A stretch of DNA of 64,000 bases from Streptomyces violaceusniger Tu 4113 (GCF_000147815.2 NC_015957.1:4092001-4156000), one strand, 5' to 3'. Counted from the stretch's first letter, positions 33,956 through 43,521 are shown. Notes: generated by a model from the letters alone, not told the origin. Numbers and translations: made by a program.

Positions 33956-36721
33956 GTGGTCCTCCGTCCGGCACCATCCCGGCGGCGGGCGCGAGCCCGC
34001 GTCCGACGCGCCCTGACCGCCTCGCTCGCCGTCGGCGGCCTCCTTCTCACCGTCTCCCTGACCACGGGCGCCGCGCCCCCGCGCCCCGGGACGGCGGCGG
34101 GCGCCCCCGCCCCGGTGACCCGGGTGGGCGGGGCGCCGGGCACCGCGACTCCGCTCGCGGGCTTCGCCACGCAGTCCTCGGCCAAGGTGTCGGACACTCC
34201 CGCGGCCATCTCCACGCCCGGCTATCCCACGTCCGGCTGGCACCCCGTGGGCCCCCGGTCGACGGTGCTCGCCGGGCTGCTCGACGCCGGCACGTACCCG
34301 GATCCGTTCTACTCGACCAACCTCAAGAAGATCCCGGCGGCCGACTTCGCCGTCCCCTGGTGGTACCGAAGCGACTTCACCGTGGCCGACCCCTCCCGCC
34401 GCACCTATCTGGACGTCAGCGGTGTCGTGTCCGCCGCCGATGTGTATGTCAACGGCGTCCAGGCCGCCACCAAGGACCGGATCGCCGGCGCGTACACCCA
34501 CCATGAGCTGGACGTCACCGACCTGGTCAAGGCGGGCACCAACACCGTGGCGTTCCGTGTCCAGCCCAACGATCCGCGCAAGAACCTCACGATGGGCTGG
34601 ATCGACTGGCTGCAGCCCCCGCCCGACGAGAACATGGGCATCGTCCGCGATGTGCTGATCCGCCGCGGTGGCCCGGTGGCCCTGCGCGACGCGCATGTGA
34701 CGACCCGGCTGGACACCGACTCGCTCGCCTCCGCCGAACTCACCGTCAAGACCCAGGTCCGCAACGACTCCGGCGCCACGGTCGCCGCCACGGTCTCCGG
34801 TACGGCCGGCCCCGCGGACATCAGCCGCACGGTTTCGCTCGCCCCGCACGAGACCAGGACCGTCACCTTCACCCCCGACGACGTTCCGGCACTGCGACTG
34901 GACCGGCCCAAGGTGTGGTGGCCCGCCGGGATGGGCGATCAGCCGCTGTACGACCTCGACCTGACCGCCACCGTCTCGGGCACCCCCTCCGACACCGCTC
35001 ACCACCGCTTCGGCATCCGCGATGTCAAGGCGCCGCTGAACGCCGACGGTGCCCGTGAGTACCGCATCAACGGACGCCCGCTGCTGATCAAGGCGGGCGG
35101 CTGGTCCCCCGATGTGTTTCTGCGCTGGGACGCCCGCTCGGTGGAGGACCGGCTGAAGTACACCCTCGACCTGGGGCTGAACACCGTCCGTCTCGAAGGT
35201 CATATCGAGCCGGACGAGTTCTTCGACCTCACGGACCGCTACGGCATCCTGACCCTCCCCGGCTGGGAGTGCTGCGACAAGTGGGAGGGCCAGGTCAACG
35301 GCGATGAGACGGGGGATAAGTGGAGCGCCGCCGACTACCCCGTCGCCAAGGACTCGATGGCCGCCGAGGCCGCGCGGCTGCGCGACCACCCCAGCGTCAT
35401 CTCCTTCCTCATCGGCAGTGACTTCGCCCCCGACGCCACCATCGAGAAGAACTACCTCGACGCCCTCGAGGCGGCGGACTGGCCGAATCCGGTGATCTCC
35501 GCCGCCTCCGCCAAGTCCTCCCCGAAGCTCGGAAAGTCCGGCATGAAGATGACGGGCCCCTACGACTGGGTCCCGCCGGACTACTGGTACGCCAAGCGGG
35601 AGGGCGGGGCCACCGGCTTCAACTCCGAGACCAGTGCCGGACCCGACATCCCCACCCTGGACACGCTCCGGCGCATGATGTCCCCCAGCGAACTGGAGAC
35701 CCTGTGGCGGGACCCGTCGGCCAAGCAGTACCACCGGTCCCCCTCGGACACCTTCGGTGACCTCAAGCTGTTCGACAACGCGCTGATCGGCCGCTACGGG
35801 CCGCCGACCGGGCTGACGGACTATGTGCGCAAGGCGCGGCTCGCGCGGTACGAGGCGGTGCGCGCCCAGTTCGAGGCGTACGCGCGCAACTTCTCCGACG
35901 CCTCCCGGCCCGCCACCGGTGTCGTCCACTGGATGCTGAACAGCGGCTGGACCTCGCTCCACTGGCAGCTCTTCGACCGCTATCTGGACCAGGGCGGGGC
36001 CTACTACGGCGCCAAGAAGGCCAATGAGCCGCTGCACATCCAGTATTCGTACGACTCCCGCTCGGTTGTCGTGGTCAACAGCCGGCACACCGCCGCCACC
36101 GGTCTCACCGCCCGGGTCAGCCTCTACACCCCCGACGGCACCCGGAAGTTCGACAAGAGCGCCACCGGTCTTCGGGTGCCGGGCGACGGTGGCAAGGCCA
36201 CCGCGCTCACCGTCCCGGCGAACGTGAGCGGAGTGTCCGGCACCTATCTGGCCAAGCTCCAGCTCACCGATGGCGCGGGCAAGGAGATCGGCCGCAATGT
36301 GTACTGGCTCTCCACGGAGCAGGACGTGCTCGACTGGGACAACACCGACTGGTACTACACCCCCACCACCTCCTACGCGGATCTGACCGGGCTCGACGAC
36401 ATGGCCGAGGCGCCCGTGTCCGCCACCGCCACCACGACCGGCGGGCCGGACTCCACCGCCACCACGACCGTCACCCTGCGCAACACCGCGAGCCGCGGCA
36501 CACCGGCGCTGCTCGTGGACGCCCATCTGGTGAACGGCTCGGACGCGCCCGTCCTGCCCGTGCGCTGGTCGGACAACGAGGTGAGCCTGTGGCCGGGGGA
36601 GTCGGTGACGCTCACCGCCACCTATCGCACGGCGGACCTGGGCGGTTCGGCCCCCTCGGTCCGGATCTCGGGCTGGAACACCGCCACTCGTACCGTCCCC
36701 GCGGCGGCCAAATCCCGCTGA
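33956..36721 (+). CDS. csxA: Secreted GH2 exo-beta-D-glucosaminidase (CsxA-type)
   Basis: The 921-residue protein has an Arg-rich signal region and hydrophobic core (RRALTASLAVGGLLLTVSLTTGAA). The GH2 sugar-binding domain (about 75-240) has YTHHELDVTDLVKAGTNTVAFRV, followed by the Ig domain and TIM barrel (about 360-640). Asp489 in LIGSDFAPD and Glu558 in GFNSETSAGPDIPT match the acid/base Asp and nucleophile Glu of CsxA enzymes, and YDWVPPDYWY is also typical. The C-terminal Ig-like domains end near residue 915. The enzyme releases glucosamine from chito-oligosaccharides outside the cell, complementing the GH75 endo-enzyme. The start is GTG behind CAGGGAG. The symbol is by family similarity. 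Confidence 0.93.
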   Translation: MVLRPAPSRRRARARVRRALTASLAVGGLLLTVSLTTGAAPPRPGTAAGAPAPVTRVGGAPGTATPLAGFATQSSAKVSDTPAAISTPGYPTSGWHPVGPRSTVLAGLLDAGTYPDPFYSTNLKKIPAADFAVPWWYRSDFTVADPSRRTYLDVSGVVSAADVYVNGVQAATKDRIAGAYTHHELDVTDLVKAGTNTVAFRVQPNDPRKNLTMGWIDWLQPPPDENMGIVRDVLIRRGGPVALRDAHVTTRLDTDSLASAELTVKTQVRNDSGATVAATVSGTAGPADISRTVSLAPHETRTVTFTPDDVPALRLDRPKVWWPAGMGDQPLYDLDLTATVSGTPSDTAHHRFGIRDVKAPLNADGAREYRINGRPLLIKAGGWSPDVFLRWDARSVEDRLKYTLDLGLNTVRLEGHIEPDEFFDLTDRYGILTLPGWECCDKWEGQVNGDETGDKWSAADYPVAKDSMAAEAARLRDHPSVISFLIGSDFAPDATIEKNYLDALEAADWPNPVISAASAKSSPKLGKSGMKMTGPYDWVPPDYWYAKREGGATGFNSETSAGPDIPTLDTLRRMMSPSELETLWRDPSAKQYHRSPSDTFGDLKLFDNALIGRYGPPTGLTDYVRKARLARYEAVRAQFEAYARNFSDASRPATGVVHWMLNSGWTSLHWQLFDRYLDQGGAYYGAKKANEPLHIQYSYDSRSVVVVNSRHTAATGLTARVSLYTPDGTRKFDKSATGLRVPGDGGKATALTVPANVSGVSGTYLAKLQLTDGAGKEIGRNVYWLSTEQDVLDWDNTDWYYTPTTSYADLTGLDDMAEAPVSATATTTGGPDSTATTTVTLRNTASRGTPALLVDAHLVNGSDAPVLPVRWSDNEVSLWPGESVTLTATYRTADLGGSAPSVRISGWNTATRTVPAAAKSR

Positions 36722-36868
36722 TCGGCCCCGCCCTGAAATCGTGTCGAAAGGAATTTTTTCGGCGAGTCCGATGCATGGAGCAAGTTCACACTTTTGTATG
36801 CTTTCTCCAGCGCGTCGTTCCCCCGTGTCGGACAGTCACTGTCCGTACGTCCACGAAAGGGGCTCCAT

Positions 36869-37027
36869 ATGCACACCATGGAGGTTCGCCCACCGGTACC
36901 CAGCCGTTCCACCAGCAGATGGCGTCGATACGGCCGGCTCGCGGCCGCCAACTTCGTCCGCGGCGCGTCGTACGCCTGCGGCACCGCGGCCATCGGCCTG
37001 ATGGCGTGGTGGGTGCAGACCCGCTGA
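36869..37027 (+). CDS. Small single-span membrane protein
   Basis: The 52-residue protein has a basic N-terminus (RPPVPSRSTSRWRRYGRLAAAN) and one hydrophobic segment (ASYACGTAAIGLMAWW) ending shortly after. GAAAGGGGC precedes the ATG by a normal distance. I recall similar tiny proteins with an FVRGASYA(C/L)GTA pattern in other Streptomyces, but no function is known. Confidence 0.65.
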   Translation: MHTMEVRPPVPSRSTSRWRRYGRLAAANFVRGASYACGTAAIGLMAWWVQTR

Positions 37028-37112
37028 CCCGCCCCGCCACCCGTCCCGAGCCGGAGCCCCTGACCGTCCCGCACCGTCGCGGCGGCCGTGAGCGGCCATC
37101 GCGACGGTGCGG

Positions 37113-37826
37113 CTACGCCTGCGGATGCGGCTGTGAGCGGAAGCGGGGGAAGTGCAGCCCCCGGTGCTCCGCGCGCGGAGCACCGCCGCCGAGCTGGGTG
37201 CGCAACTGGATGCCGTGCATGATCTCGATGATGCCCAGGGCGAGCAGCCAGATGCCGGCCACCACGGTCAGCGCCGTGATCGAGCCGAAGGGCGCCACGA
37301 TCAGGATGATCCCGCCCAGGATGGTGAGCACACCGAGGAACAGATGCCAGCCACGGGCGGGCATGCCCTCACCGGAGATCGCCGTGGCGGTCTGCATCAC
37401 GCCCCGGAGCAGCCAGGCGAAGCCGATCCACAGCGCGAGCAGCAGGATCGACTGGGCCGGGCCCCGGAAGCAGAGCAGTCCGAGCAGCACGCTCAGCGCC
37501 CCGGTGACGAAACTCAGTACCCGCAGATGCCTCGGTATATGCGCACCGAAGGCCCCGACCAGCTGAAAGATCCCGCTGATCAGCAGATAGGCGCCGAACA
37601 GGGCGCCGACCACCACCAGGGTGGCCCCCGGCCACACCAGCACCATGATGCCCAGCGCGATCGCCACCAGACCTGTGGCCACCAGGATCTGCCAGGCGGT
37701 GTCGGAGAGCATGTTCTGCAACGTGGCGTACGGGGTGTCCTCGCCGAAGGGCCGCTCTCCCGGCCGGCCGGAGGGCTCCCCTCTCGGCTGCTCGGCGCCG
37801 TGCGGACTGTCGGAGGAGTAAGTCAT
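37113..37826 (-). CDS. HdeD/DUF308-family membrane protein
   Basis: The 237-residue protein has a hydrophilic N-terminus and about six transmembrane helices arranged as repeated pairs: ILVATGLVAIALGIMVLVWPGATLVVVGALFGAYLLISGIFQLVGAF, LSFVTGALSVLLGLLCFRGP, FLGVLTILGGIILIVAPFGSITALTVVAGIWLLALGIIEIMHGIQ. This matches the HdeD/DUF308 family, linked to acid resistance in enterobacteria. The actinobacterial role is not known. AGGAGGTGG precedes the ATG at 37826. Confidence 0.9.
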   Translation of the reverse strand: MTYSSDSPHGAEQPRGEPSGRPGERPFGEDTPYATLQNMLSDTAWQILVATGLVAIALGIMVLVWPGATLVVVGALFGAYLLISGIFQLVGAFGAHIPRHLRVLSFVTGALSVLLGLLCFRGPAQSILLLALWIGFAWLLRGVMQTATAISGEGMPARGWHLFLGVLTILGGIILIVAPFGSITALTVVAGIWLLALGIIEIMHGIQLRTQLGGGAPRAEHRGLHFPRFRSQPHPQA

Positions 37827-37994
37827 GGTCGTCCACCTCCTGGGGGAACAGGATGGCCGTGGCCCCACACAACCATCGTCCCCCCGCGCCCGTCCCCGCG
37901 CCTGATGACACCGGGTAGTGCCTCGCGGGCGGCGGTCACGCATGGCAAGGTGGTGGATGAGGCCGTGTCCTGGGCGCGTCATAGGGAGGCCCGC

Positions 37995-38372
37995 ATGGAC
38001 GACAGGGAGTTTTTCCAGACAGTGGCGGACCGCACCCAGCTCTCACGGCAGGAAGCGGCCGATGTCACCCGTGCCACGCTCGAGACCCTGGCGGCCCGCC
38101 TCAGCGCGGGCGAGGCCCGCGATCTCGCCCTGGAACTGCCCGAACACCTCCGGGAGTCCCTTAAGCGTGGGCCGGCGGAGATGGAGATCTTCGGCCCCGG
38201 TGAGTCGGTCCGCAGGGTGCATGAGCGCACCGGGCTGTCCGAGTCGGAGGCCGACCGAGGTGTCCGGGCGGTCCTCGCCACGCTCCGGGAGGCGGTTTCC
38301 GCCGAGGAGTACGAGCACGCCATGTCCCAGCTGGGCAGCGAGTTCGCGAGGATGGCGGAGTCCGTGCGCTGA
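37995..38372 (+). CDS. DUF2267 protein
   Basis: The 125-residue protein shows the two-helical-repeat pattern of DUF2267: FFQTVADRTQLSRQEAADVTRATLETLAARLSAGEARDLALELPEHLRESL, then FVxxV-like VHERTGLSESEADRGVRAVLATLREAVSAEEYEHAMSQL. Members are often found in stress-linked loci of actinobacteria; no activity is established. GGGAGGC precedes the ATG. Confidence 0.88.
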   Translation: MDDREFFQTVADRTQLSRQEAADVTRATLETLAARLSAGEARDLALELPEHLRESLKRGPAEMEIFGPGESVRRVHERTGLSESEADRGVRAVLATLREAVSAEEYEHAMSQLGSEFARMAESVR

Positions 38373-38392
38373 CGCGTCCGCGGACGCGCGGC

Positions 38393-38824
38393 TCATATGG
38401 CCCGCCAGCCGCTCCACCGGCCGACGGTGACCTCCACGACCGGCCCGCGCGGTGGCCGGTCCCCGTACTGGGCCGGGTAGGTGTCCACGAGCAGCCGGAT
38501 GTATTCCGAGGACAGCGCCGACTCGTCCGCCGGGGGCAGGACGCGGGCCGTGCCGTCCCCCCGCGCCCACCACAGGTGGTCCCAGTTCTCGTCGTAGTCG
38601 TCTACCAGGAGACATACGGCGGGGTGGGCGCGGATGTTGTCCAGGCGCCTCAGCCGCGTCGTCCGCTTCGGCTTGTGGTCGACGGCCGTCACCACGGTGT
38701 CGCCGGTCAGCGCGAAGACCACCGGTACCAGATGCGGGCGGTCCTCGGCGCCGACGGTCGCCAGCCGGGCCAGCCTGGCCCGGGCGAAACGCTCGCGCGC
38801 CTGCGCGCTCGTCAGCTGTGGCAT
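38393..38824 (-). CDS. PPOX-class F420-dependent enzyme (Rv0121-type)
   Basis: The 143-residue split-barrel protein reads RFARARLARLATVGAEDRPHLVPVVFALTGDTVVTAVDHKPKRTTRLRRLDNIRAHPAVCLLVDDYDENWDHLWWARGDGTARVL. This matches the Rv0121-like subfamily of PPOX-class flavin/F420 binders. It begins 17 bp after the stop of an LLM oxidoreductase on the same strand, so the two are likely co-transcribed. Substrate unknown. Confidence 0.88.
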   Translation of the reverse strand: MPQLTSAQARERFARARLARLATVGAEDRPHLVPVVFALTGDTVVTAVDHKPKRTTRLRRLDNIRAHPAVCLLVDDYDENWDHLWWARGDGTARVLPPADESALSSEYIRLLVDTYPAQYGDRPPRGPVVEVTVGRWSGWRAI

Positions 38825-38840
38825 CGGGGCTCCCGGTGGC

Positions 38841-39668
38841 TCACCGGAACCGGTTGGCGACCTGGGCCATCGCGTCCAGCCGTGCGATCGTCTCCGCCTC
38901 CGGCATCGTCGGCAGATAGAAGAGCACCCGCTCCACACCGATGCGCTGATACCCCTCGACCACGTCGGGGTCCTCGGGCACCGCGTACACCGTCACCGGC
39001 ACCTCGCGGCCGGCCACCTCGCGCAGCCGCTCGATCTGCGGGCGCAACTGCTCGGGGGATTCGCTGTTGGCCAGCCAGGCGTCGCCGAGCTCGGCGATCC
39101 GCCGGAACGCGGCGTCGCCGCCACCCCCCACATAGATCGGCGGATGTGGCCGCTGGACGGGCTTGGGCCACTGGAAGACGGGGTCGAAGTTCACGAACTC
39201 CCCGTGGAATTCGGCCTTCTCCTTCGTCCACAGCTCACGGATGGCGCGCAGTCGCTCGTTCACCAGCCGGCCCCGGGTGGAGGGATCCGTGCCGTGGTTC
39301 TCCATCTCCTCACGGTTCCAGCCGGCGCCGACCCCGAAGACGGCTCTTCCATCGGAGACCAGGTCGAGGGAGGACACTTCCTTGGCGGTGATGATCGGGT
39401 CCCGTTGCGCCACCAGGGCGATACCGGTCCCCAGCAGCAGATGGCGGGTGACCGCGGCGATCGAGGCCAGCGTCACGAACGGGTCGAGGGTGCGGTAGTA
39501 GATCTCCGGCAGGTCTCCGCCACCCGGATAGGGGGTGCGGCGCTCCACCGGGATATGGGTGTGCTCCGCGAGGAAGAGCGAGTCGAACCTGCGCTCATCG
39601 AGGGCCCGCCCCAGGGGGGCGGGCCGGATGCCCTGGTCGGTGACGAACGTCGATACGCCGAATTTCAC
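38841..39668 (-). CDS. LLM-class F420-dependent oxidoreductase
   Basis: The 275-residue protein has a luciferase-like TIM barrel: MKFGVSTFVTDQGIRPAPLGRALDERRFDSLFLAEHTHIP, HLLLGTGIALVAQRDPIITAKEVSSLDLVSDGRAVFGVGAGWNREEMENHG and PPIYVGGGGDAAFRRIAELGDAW. This is the TIGR03619-like actinobacterial group that uses F420. It is followed directly by the PPOX-class gene, a common F420 pairing. Substrate unknown. Confidence 0.9.
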   Translation of the reverse strand: MKFGVSTFVTDQGIRPAPLGRALDERRFDSLFLAEHTHIPVERRTPYPGGGDLPEIYYRTLDPFVTLASIAAVTRHLLLGTGIALVAQRDPIITAKEVSSLDLVSDGRAVFGVGAGWNREEMENHGTDPSTRGRLVNERLRAIRELWTKEKAEFHGEFVNFDPVFQWPKPVQRPHPPIYVGGGGDAAFRRIAELGDAWLANSESPEQLRPQIERLREVAGREVPVTVYAVPEDPDVVEGYQRIGVERVLFYLPTMPEAETIARLDAMAQVANRFR

Positions 39669-39817
39669 TGCGGCTCCCTGGGAAGGTGTGTCGATGATCT
39701 ACGGGAACCACATGGGTACCCGGCCCGGCGGAAACCACAACGGTGCGCACGAGTGACACGGTGTGCCCGCCGGCAGAAACGCGGTGTGTGCCTTGCGGTC
39801 GACGGGAGACCGCGGCC

Positions 39818-40480
39818 TTACGACCGGCGCTCACCCGGGCCGAGCAGGACACCCCGCCCCGCGTAGAACCGCCCGAGGTCGGCCCAGGGGACCTCGGCGA
39901 AGCGCTGGGAGCCGTCTGGGAAGCCCGACGGGTTGTGGACGAGGAGATGGCCCGGGGTGGCACCGACGGCCAGCACCAGATGGCCGCCTTGGTGCGGTGG
40001 CCGCGGGTCCAGGGTGCGCAGCGAGGGGTGGACGGACAGCATCGCGAGCCGCCCGGCCGCGAGATGTTCCGGCAGCTCCTCGGCCGGCAGCCGCGGCCGG
40101 GACTCGGCGAACAGCCCCCAGCGCCGCCGTGCGTAGGCGGCGAACGGAGCGTAGCTGAGCCCGTCCACCCGGTCCGGGTGGCGCACATAGGCCCCCGCCT
40201 CGACACACTCCTCGGCGAGCGTCACCGCGGGCGGCGCGGTGCCACGCCAGTGGTCCAGGGCCATGCGCAGACACGCCATCCCGCACAGCCGCCATGACCA
40301 GAACGCGTACTCCTCCCGGCTCGCCGCCCCGGACTTCTGCCACAGCGGGTCGTCGGCCGCCGACAGGGTGCCCGCGATGATGTCGGGCACCAGGGCGGCC
40401 GACTCCCACTGGGCGTAGTAGGGGACGGGATGGGTGAGGGAAACAACGGGATGGGTGAGGGAAACAGGGGCCTCGGACAT
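39818..40480 (-). CDS. C39-like cysteine peptidase-fold protein
   Basis: The 220-residue protein has the C39_2 pattern: a Cys in WRLCGMACLRMALDHW, a His in HQGGHLVLAVGA and a downstream Asn in VHNPSGFPDGSQRFAEVPW. These would form a papain-like Cys-His-Asn triad. No signal peptide is present and no bacteriocin transporter is adjacent, so a leader-processing role is not supported. The N-terminus holds an in-frame duplicate (VSLTHPV twice) from a direct 21-bp repeat at 40424-40465. Confidence 0.8.
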   Translation of the reverse strand: MSEAPVSLTHPVVSLTHPVPYYAQWESAALVPDIIAGTLSAADDPLWQKSGAASREEYAFWSWRLCGMACLRMALDHWRGTAPPAVTLAEECVEAGAYVRHPDRVDGLSYAPFAAYARRRWGLFAESRPRLPAEELPEHLAAGRLAMLSVHPSLRTLDPRPPHQGGHLVLAVGATPGHLLVHNPSGFPDGSQRFAEVPWADLGRFYAGRGVLLGPGERRS

Positions 40481-40526
40481 GTGCGCCAGTCTTCCCGAAA
40501 TCCGCCCGACCCGCCGTGGCCGTCGG

Positions 40527-41366
40527 TCAGCCGCCGGTGGCGAAACCCGGGAAGAGGGTCATGCCGCCGTCGACGTAGATGGTGGTGCCCACCACGTAGT
40601 CGCACAGGTCGGAGGCGAGGACCACGGCGGCGTTGGCGATGTCCAGGGGGTCGCCGATCCGGCCGTACGGGATGAGCTCCAGGAGGGCGGCCCGCGCCTC
40701 GGGGGTCTGCCAGGCACTGCGGTTGATCGGGGTCTTGATGGCGCCCGGCGCGATCGCGTTCACCCTGATCTTGTGGGGCGCGAACTCCTGGGCCAGGGTC
40801 TGCGTCAGCATCGCCACGCCGCCTTTGGAGGACGCGTAGTTCACATGGCCCGCCCACGGGATGGTCTGGTGGACCGAGCTCATGCAGATGATTTTCCCGG
40901 CCGCCCGCGACACCTCCGGGACCACACCGCGCCGCAGGAACTCCTTGATCGCCTCCCTGGCGCACAGGAACTGGCCGGTGAGGTTGACGGAGATGACCTT
41001 CTCCCACTGCTCGAGCGTCATCTCCACCGTGGGGGCGTCCCGCTGGAGCCCCGCGTTGGCGACGAGGACGTCGATCGTGCCCAGGCGGTCGATCATCGTG
41101 GACACCATGTCGATGACCTGGTCCTCCTGGGACACATCCGCCTGATGGGCGTAGGAGCGCACACCGTGGCTCTGGATCTCGGTGACGACGGCTTCGGCGG
41201 CCGGCCGGTCGCTGACGTAGTTGACCACCACATCCGCTCCGGACCGCCCCAGGGCGATCGCGGTCGCCTTCCCGATCCCCGAGTTCGCCCCGGTCACCAG
41301 CGCCTTCTGCCCCTTGAGGAGTTCCGGGGCGTGCACCGGAGGAGGACGCTCGGGATTGGTGTTCAC
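40527..41366 (-). CDS. Short-chain dehydrogenase (glucose 1-dehydrogenase-like)
   Basis: The 279-residue classical SDR has the cofactor motif ALVTGANSGIGKATAIAL, NAGLQRDAPTVEMT, the active Ser in ICMSSVHQTIPWAGH, the catalytic YASSK and VNAIAPGAIKTPIN. The C-terminal YVDGGMTLFPGF is typical of SDRs close to glucose 1-dehydrogenase. AAGGAG precedes the GTG at 41366. Natural substrate unknown. Confidence 0.92.
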   Translation of the reverse strand: MNTNPERPPPVHAPELLKGQKALVTGANSGIGKATAIALGRSGADVVVNYVSDRPAAEAVVTEIQSHGVRSYAHQADVSQEDQVIDMVSTMIDRLGTIDVLVANAGLQRDAPTVEMTLEQWEKVISVNLTGQFLCAREAIKEFLRRGVVPEVSRAAGKIICMSSVHQTIPWAGHVNYASSKGGVAMLTQTLAQEFAPHKIRVNAIAPGAIKTPINRSAWQTPEARAALLELIPYGRIGDPLDIANAAVVLASDLCDYVVGTTIYVDGGMTLFPGFATGG

Positions 41367-41520
41367 TGGCTTTCGTCTCCTTCGCTTGGGCGTCACCCGC
41401 CGCACCGACCCTCGCAGTCCGTGGGGGGAGCCGCCGCTCCCCACGGCGCCACGGTCACCCACTAAGGCGATGCACATCGTTCCAGCGGCGCAACCCGTGC
41501 CCTTCCCGGTCGGTCCTCGT

Positions 41521-42339
41521 TCAGCCGGCATCGGCCAGCGCCTGGTCGCGCAGCGTCGAGCAGGTGCGGTTGATGAGCCGCGAGACGTGCATCTGCGATA
41601 TGCCGAGCTGCTCGGCGATCCGGCTCTGTGTCATATCGCAGAAGAAGCGCATGTAGAGGATCTGCCGCTCCCGCTCGGGAAGCCGGCTGAGACCGGGCCG
41701 CACGGCCTCGCGGTCCACTACCCGGTCGTACGCGGCCTCCTGGGCACCGAGCGTGTCGGCCAGGGAGTAGCCGTCGTCGGAGCCGGTGAGCTGGGCGTCC
41801 AGGGAGAGCGGGGTGAAGCTGCCCATGGCCTCCATACCGGCCCGCACCTCCTTCTCGGTCAGCCCGGTGCGCTCGGCGATGTCCTGGGTGCGCGGCGGCC
41901 GGTCGTCCGCTGAATGGGACAGCTCCCGGTGGGCGGCCCGCACCCGGTTGCGCAGGTCCTGGACCCGGCGGGGGACGTGCAGCACCCACAGATGGTCCCT
42001 GAAGTGGCGCTTGATCTCGCCGACGATCGTGGGCACCGCGAACCCGGCGAAGGCGGTGCCGTGTTCCGGGTCGTAGCGCTTGACGGCCTTCACCAGACCG
42101 AGCGCGGCCACCTGCTCCAGGTCCTCCAGGGATTCGCCGCGGTTGCGGTACTGCCGGGCCAGCCGCTCGGCCATCGGCATCCACGCCTCCACCACCCGGC
42201 GGCGCAACGCCTCCTTCTCCGGCCCGTCGGGAAGACGGGCCATTTCCGCGAACTCGGCGCTGGTGTCTGGCGCGTCGTCATGCGCGTGCTTCGTGGGGCC
42301 GGTCTGGGGCCGTGCCATATCCTGCGTCGCGGTCGTCAC
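41521..42339 (-). CDS. SigB/SigF/SigG-family RNA polymerase sigma factor
   Basis: The 272-residue protein has the SigF-type region 2 (AWMPMAERLARQYRNRGESLEDLEQVAALGLVKAVKRYDPEHGTAFAGFAVPTIVGEIKRHFRDHLWVLHVPRRVQDLRNRV). Region 3 reads QDIAERTGLTEKEVRAGMEAM and region 4 LPERERQILYMRFFCDMTQSRIAEQLGISQMHVSRLINRTCSTLR. Such factors control general stress or sporulation in Streptomyces and usually answer to anti-sigma factors; none is adjacent. The GTG at 42339 follows AGGAGG, which rules against the GTG three codons upstream overlapping it. About 260 bp without a gene separate it from the AEC gene. Confidence 0.94.
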   Translation of the reverse strand: MTTATQDMARPQTGPTKHAHDDAPDTSAEFAEMARLPDGPEKEALRRRVVEAWMPMAERLARQYRNRGESLEDLEQVAALGLVKAVKRYDPEHGTAFAGFAVPTIVGEIKRHFRDHLWVLHVPRRVQDLRNRVRAAHRELSHSADDRPPRTQDIAERTGLTEKEVRAGMEAMGSFTPLSLDAQLTGSDDGYSLADTLGAQEAAYDRVVDREAVRPGLSRLPERERQILYMRFFCDMTQSRIAEQLGISQMHVSRLINRTCSTLRDQALADAG

Positions 42340-42600
42340 GGAACACACCTCCTGCGATGGGTTGACGGGTCACTTGGGACCGGGGGTGCATCGCGGGAGG
42401 TTCACGGGGACGTGCTGACCGGCGCGCCGCCGCGATGTGGAGCATTGCAGACTGCTCCCGCGGTGCGTGCCTACGGTCCGAAGCACGAATATCCGCCTGC
42501 CCTGGGCCCCGAGCGGGCAAACAAAGTTCTTCCCCGACGGGTCCGCGCGGCGGCGCACCGCGGCGAACACCTGCCCCGAGCGGCCGCCGTGGGGCCGGGC
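42340..42600. other. Upstream region of the SigF-type gene
   Basis: No gene is seen in these 261 bp between two minus-strand genes. The stretch must contain the sigma-factor promoter, but I cannot point to a clear -10/-35 pair. Confidence 0.4.
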
Positions 42601-43521
42601 TCAGCCCAGCAGCGCGGCGACCGTCATCAGCACCGGTGCCGCGAGCAGCGTGGACAGCAGGATCGACTCACGGGCGAGGATGGTGGCGGTCTCATACCGC
42701 GAGGCGTACGTGAACAGGTTCTGAGCGGCCGGTAGCGCGGAGGTGACGACGGCGGCGAAGAGCGCCGGGCCGCCCAGCCCGAACACACCCGCCGCGATGG
42801 CCCAGGCCACCACCGGCTGGGCGAAGGACTTCAGCGCCACGGACAGCAGCACCGGCCCGCGTTCCGCGCCGCGCCCGGGGAGTTGAGTGCCCGGCAGCGA
42901 GATACCGAACGCCAGCAGGACGGCGGGAACGGCCATGCCGCCCAGCAGCGAGAGCGGTTCGGTGACGGGCCCGGGGATCCGCCAGCCCGCCGCGGACACG
43001 AGGACGCCGGACAGCGAGCCGATCACGATGGGGTTGCGGAACGGCGTGGTCAGCCTGCGGATCAGCGAGGGCCGCCGGTCGGGTCGGCTGAGATCGATGA
43101 CGGTCAGGGCGATCGGGGTCATGACGAGTTGCTGGAAGAGCAGCACCGGCGCGATCAGGCTCGCGTCGCCCAGGACGTACATCGCGATGGGGATGCCGAG
43201 GTTGCCCGCGTTCACATAGCTCGCGCACAGCGCGCCGATCGTCGTCCGGCCCACGCTCCACCGCCGTACGGCGCCGACGGCGACGAATGTGCCCGCCACC
43301 ACGAAGGTGCTCAGGGCGGTCACCAGCAGCGGGGTGGAGATGATGGCGGAGAGGTCGGCCTTGGAGAGCGTGGTGAACAGCAGCGCGGGGGAGGCGATAT
43401 CGAACGAGAGCTTGGTGAGCACCTCCCGGCCGTGGTCGCCGAGAGAGCGGCGGAGCCCGATGACATAGCCGACGACGATGATGGCCGCGATGACACCGAA
43501 GCCGGTGATCACACCGCCCAC
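42601..43521 (-). CDS. AEC-family (auxin efflux carrier-like) transporter
   Basis: The roughly 306-residue membrane protein has about ten helices: VITGFGVIAAIIVVGYVIGLRRSLG, VLTKLSFDIASPALLFTTLSKAD, ASYVNAGNLGIPIAMYVLGD, PVLLFQQLVMTPIALTVID and LPAAQNLFTYASRYE. The Asn-Gly-containing crossover segments are typical of the AEC/BASS-like fold. Members export malate, lactate or other organic anions. The start is uncertain between GTGs at 43521 and 43512; a GGAGG lies just upstream. Confidence 0.9.
   Translation of the reverse strand: MGGVITGFGVIAAIIVVGYVIGLRRSLGDHGREVLTKLSFDIASPALLFTTLSKADLSAIISTPLLVTALSTFVVAGTFVAVGAVRRWSVGRTTIGALCASYVNAGNLGIPIAMYVLGDASLIAPVLLFQQLVMTPIALTVIDLSRPDRRPSLIRRLTTPFRNPIVIGSLSGVLVSAAGWRIPGPVTEPLSLLGGMAVPAVLLAFGISLPGTQLPGRGAERGPVLLSVALKSFAQPVVAWAIAAGVFGLGGPALFAAVVTSALPAAQNLFTYASRYETATILARESILLSTLLAAPVLMTVAALLG

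Noticed and set aside
39818..40480. Bacteriocin/RiPP leader peptidase of the C39 type
   Set aside because: No ABC exporter, precursor peptide or modification enzyme is adjacent; the neighbours are an F420 oxidoreductase and an SDR.
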